Source of the DNA: Candidatus Sabulitectum sp.
GTDB lineage: Bacteria; Fermentibacterota; Fermentibacteria; Fermentibacterales; JCC-6
DNA: 7,653 nt
Direction of reading: 5' to 3'
Assembly: GCA_029940175.1 (NCBI GenBank)
Contig: JAOZRM010000153.1
Location: forward strand, 1 to 7,653
Positions within the stretch are counted from its first letter, which is position 1, and each line of letters opens with the position of its first letter. A program made the position numbers and the translations under genes. The notes beneath the pieces were generated by a model. That model did not search any database and was not told the DNA's origin. It worked only from the letters and a program-made list of their open reading frames with translations. Shown piece after piece: positions 5,251 through 7,653 of the stretch.

Positions 5251-7653
5251 TTGAGAATCTTCATCGCGTGCCTCCTAGTTCTTTCCATTACAGCTTTCGG
5301 TGGTACTACTGGAAGATTAGCTGGTGTTGTCTCTGATACAAATGGTGATCCTGTTGTAGGTGCAACAGTAATAATTATTGGCTCAGATTTTGGTACTATG
5401 ACTGATATTCACGGTGAGTACCTGATTCACAATCTTAATCCAGGAACTTACAATCTTCAGGCGAGAATGGTTGGAAAATCAGAGCAGACTATTCAGGGGA
5501 TTCAAGTATCTTCCGATCTTACCACCAGGATAGATTTCGAATTGGGCGATGCCGCCATGGGAAGCACCGTCATAACTGTTTCAGACCAGCGAGGTCTGAT
5601 CGTTTTCGATGAGACATCTTCCGTGAACATCATAGACAGCGGAGACATTGAAGCAATGCCTGTAACCTCCATCAGAGACATCATTGCACTCAGTTCCGGT
5701 GGGGTAACTGCTGGAAGTGATTTTCATATGCGAGGCGGGCGTACAGGCGAGATCATTTACATGATTGACGGTATTGTCATGAATGATCCTGCAACCAACC
5801 TTTTCACAATGGACATACCGCTTTCAGCTGTATCGGAAATATCAATAACCTCGGGTGGATTCAGTGCGGAATACGGTGGAGCTCAATCGGGAGTGGTAAA
5901 CATCATAACACGGGATGCCACAGAAAGATTCATGGCGTCGCTCAATGGAGGAGGAGGTGCTTTCTCTGAAACCGGAGATGCAAGTATCAACACCATGGAG
6001 CATTCCGTGTGGGAGAATCAGATCTATCACGGTGATGCAATCAAAGGTGAGGGAGCCCTGGGCGGTCCTACCTTTCTGCCGGGAGAAAGCGGCTTTTTCA
6101 TCACTGGCTCATACAACAGAAGTGGCTTTAACCACGCGGACAGCAGAGGTTACTGGGACAATAGCACCAGTGAGACCATGAGCGGAACAGCCAAACTTTC
6201 CTGGAAACCAACACCAATGACGAGAATTGTTGCCAACTTTTACTTATCAAATGGAGAGAAGGGCTGGAGAGACTGGCTCTGGTCCAGAACTGTCGATCAC
6301 TATGTAAATGATGGTGATACTCTTTACTACTCAAGGGAAAACGACAGGGCTCTTCCCATCAGAGAGCAGAACAGATTCTCTCCTGGAATTGCAGTTACAC
6401 ACACATTTGATGAAAGAAGCTTTATTGAATTCAAGCTGAATCTTTACAATACCCATGAGACTCACGGAATAACTGACTCAACAGGCAACATCATAGGTGA
6501 GGATTTTTCAATTGATGACTGGCTGGAATATGAGGCTCCATTCGTATTTGAAGATGGAGATCATTTTTACAGAAGCGGTCACATTTCCTGGATCAGACAC
6601 GATTCAGAGACAGAAGTACTCACTCTCAGAACAGATTACACCTCTCAGATGAATGCTTACAATCAACTGAAAGTTGGTTACGAAGGAAGATTCTTTGATT
6701 CTAAAGGATGGAACATTATTTCTCCTCCAGGATTCACATCAACTTATTCCTCCTGGGATGGCTCTCCAAGATTTCACGGGATCTACGTTCAGGACAGAAT
6801 CGAATATACGGCAGGTTTTATCGCAAATCTCGGAGCAAGAATTGATGTTATTGATCCAAATTCTGATGATGCGGAAACCAAATACAAATTCAGCCCCAGA
6901 CTTGGTGTATCTCATCCTGTTTCGGACAGGGATATGATCAGAGCCAGCTATGGTCACTATTATCAGGTGCCTGGTTTGAGTATGATGTATTATGAAAGCC
7001 AGTCCAGTTCATCATCTTCAGGTGAGCCTCTTTCCGGTAATCCCAATCTGGATCCTGAGGAAACCGTATCATATGAACTTGGATTGAAGCACATGTTTGA
7101 TCCGTTTACAATGATGGAATTAGTCGCATACAACAAGACAATCACAGGTCTTATTTCAACAGATCTCGAAGAATCCACTGAAGAATACTGGCAGTACGTT
7201 AACAGCGATGGTACAGGCACTGTCTGGGGAGCTGAACTGGGTCTTCTTAGAAGGTCCTCACGCTATTTCTCATTTGCTGCGAATTACTCATACAGCGTTG
7301 CCAAGGGCAGAGAATCATCGCCTATTGAAAACTATTCCTACGGTTGGGGCAGTCAATACCCTGTGCCAAGAGATGATGTTTACCTTGACTGGGATCAAAG
7401 ACATACAGCAAATGCTTCCGCTGGTCTAATGATAGAAAGAGGAGATACTTTCCTGGGGCAGAACTGGCTTGAGGGATTTGGGTTCAGAGTAAACTCCAGT
7501 TTTGGAAGCGGCATACCGTACGATAATGCTGCTCATGGCACACATCCGTTTTTCCGGAATCAGAAGAGATACCCATGGGGGATGAATACAGATCTCAGGG
7601 TAGAAAAAAGATTCTGGTTCGGAGGAACCACTTTTAACGTTTACATGGATGTA
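5251..7653 (+). CDS. TonB-dependent outer-membrane receptor with N-terminal CarboxypepD_reg-like domain, 3' end cut
   Basis: Outer-membrane receptor or transporter that would import a ligand using TonB-ExbBD energy; 801 codons are visible and the frame is open at the right edge. Residues 1 to about 17 form a signal peptide (MRIFIACLLVLSITAFG). Residues 21-99 are a carboxypeptidase-regulatory-like beta-sandwich (GRLAGVVSDTNGDPVVGATV, then HGEYLIHNLNPGTYNL). STVITVS at 105-111 could be a TonB box. The plug covers about 130-222, with HMRGGRTGEIIYMIDG at 159-174 and GGFSAEYGGAQSGVVNIITR from 202. From about 232 onward are alternating beta strands of the barrel, including YGHYYQVPGLSMMYYE and GNPNLDPEETVSYELG, a usual late-barrel motif. 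Six serines occur in a row at 585-590 in a predicted outer loop. The final strand with its C-terminal aromatic signal is not in the window. The start is TTG. It is divergent from two propeller lipoproteins. The ligand cannot be predicted. Confidence 0.88.
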   Translation, partial: MRIFIACLLVLSITAFGGTTGRLAGVVSDTNGDPVVGATVIIIGSDFGTMTDIHGEYLIHNLNPGTYNLQARMVGKSEQTIQGIQVSSDLTTRIDFELGDAAMGSTVITVSDQRGLIVFDETSSVNIIDSGDIEAMPVTSIRDIIALSSGGVTAGSDFHMRGGRTGEIIYMIDGIVMNDPATNLFTMDIPLSAVSEISITSGGFSAEYGGAQSGVVNIITRDATERFMASLNGGGGAFSETGDASINTMEHSVWENQIYHGDAIKGEGALGGPTFLPGESGFFITGSYNRSGFNHADSRGYWDNSTSETMSGTAKLSWKPTPMTRIVANFYLSNGEKGWRDWLWSRTVDHYVNDGDTLYYSRENDRALPIREQNRFSPGIAVTHTFDERSFIEFKLNLYNTHETHGITDSTGNIIGEDFSIDDWLEYEAPFVFEDGDHFYRSGHISWIRHDSETEVLTLRTDYTSQMNAYNQLKVGYEGRFFDSKGWNIISPPGFTSTYSSWDGSPRFHGIYVQDRIEYTAGFIANLGARIDVIDPNSDDAETKYKFSPRLGVSHPVSDRDMIRASYGHYYQVPGLSMMYYESQSSSSSSGEPLSGNPNLDPEETVSYELGLKHMFDPFTMMELVAYNKTITGLISTDLEESTEEYWQYVNSDGTGTVWGAELGLLRRSSRYFSFAANYSYSVAKGRESSPIENYSYGWGSQYPVPRDDVYLDWDQRHTANASAGLMIERGDTFLGQNWLEGFGFRVNSSFGSGIPYDNAAHGTHPFFRNQKRYPWGMNTDLRVEKRFWFGGTTFNVYMDV

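Noticed and set aside
5915..6181. An 88-codon plus-strand frame overlapping the receptor
   Set aside because: It is out of frame within the receptor at the plug-barrel boundary, where the receptor frame gives clear family motifs. It is a shadow frame.

Overview
The window looks like a chromosomal segment of a Gram-negative (diderm) bacterium. It carries a TonB-dependent outer-membrane receptor with an N-terminal carboxypeptidase-regulatory-like domain, two lipoproteins with lipobox signal peptides, and a short-form alpha-glucan phosphorylase. This mix resembles uncultured anaerobic lineages around the Bacteroidota/FCB assemblage (Cloacimonadota- or Fermentibacterota-like). The taxonomic placement is an inference from gene style only, and no marker gene is present. 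Every start codon that can be placed is TTG or GTG, each preceded by a strong Shine-Dalgarno sequence. No RNA gene, CRISPR array or insertion sequence was seen.

Layout: (1) 2-448 (+) is a left-handed beta-helix sugar N-acetyltransferase of the WxcM-N/WbpD type, cut by the left edge of the window. (2) 455-3001 (+) is a complete alpha-glucan (glycogen/maltodextrin) phosphorylase, glgP, six bases downstream and probably co-transcribed. (3) 2986-3126 (-), which at first looks like a 125-base convergent intergenic gap, encodes in translation the C-terminal blade of a third copy of the neighbouring lipoprotein family. It is a gene remnant directly after, and in frame with, the stop codon of the gene before it. 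It also holds a perfect 10-bp inverted repeat. (4) 3127-4161 (-) and 4163-5185 (-) are tandem paralogous lipoproteins, each readable as a seven-bladed beta-propeller. One base separates them, and they are probably translationally coupled. (5) 5186-5250 is a compact divergent promoter region. (6) 5251-7653 (+) is a TonB-dependent receptor, 801 codons visible and open at the right edge.

How the genes may work together: the acetyltransferase and glgP probably share an operon, but their roles (surface-glycan sugar modification and storage-glucan breakdown) are not obviously linked. The more interesting unit is the divergent pair of TonB-dependent receptor and tandem propeller lipoproteins. By analogy with the Bacteroides BtuB/BtuG pair, in which a seven-bladed propeller lipoprotein captures ligand for a TonB-dependent transporter, these could form an outer-membrane uptake or sensing module whose lipoprotein part has grown by tandem duplication and then partly decayed. 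The ligand cannot be read from the sequence.
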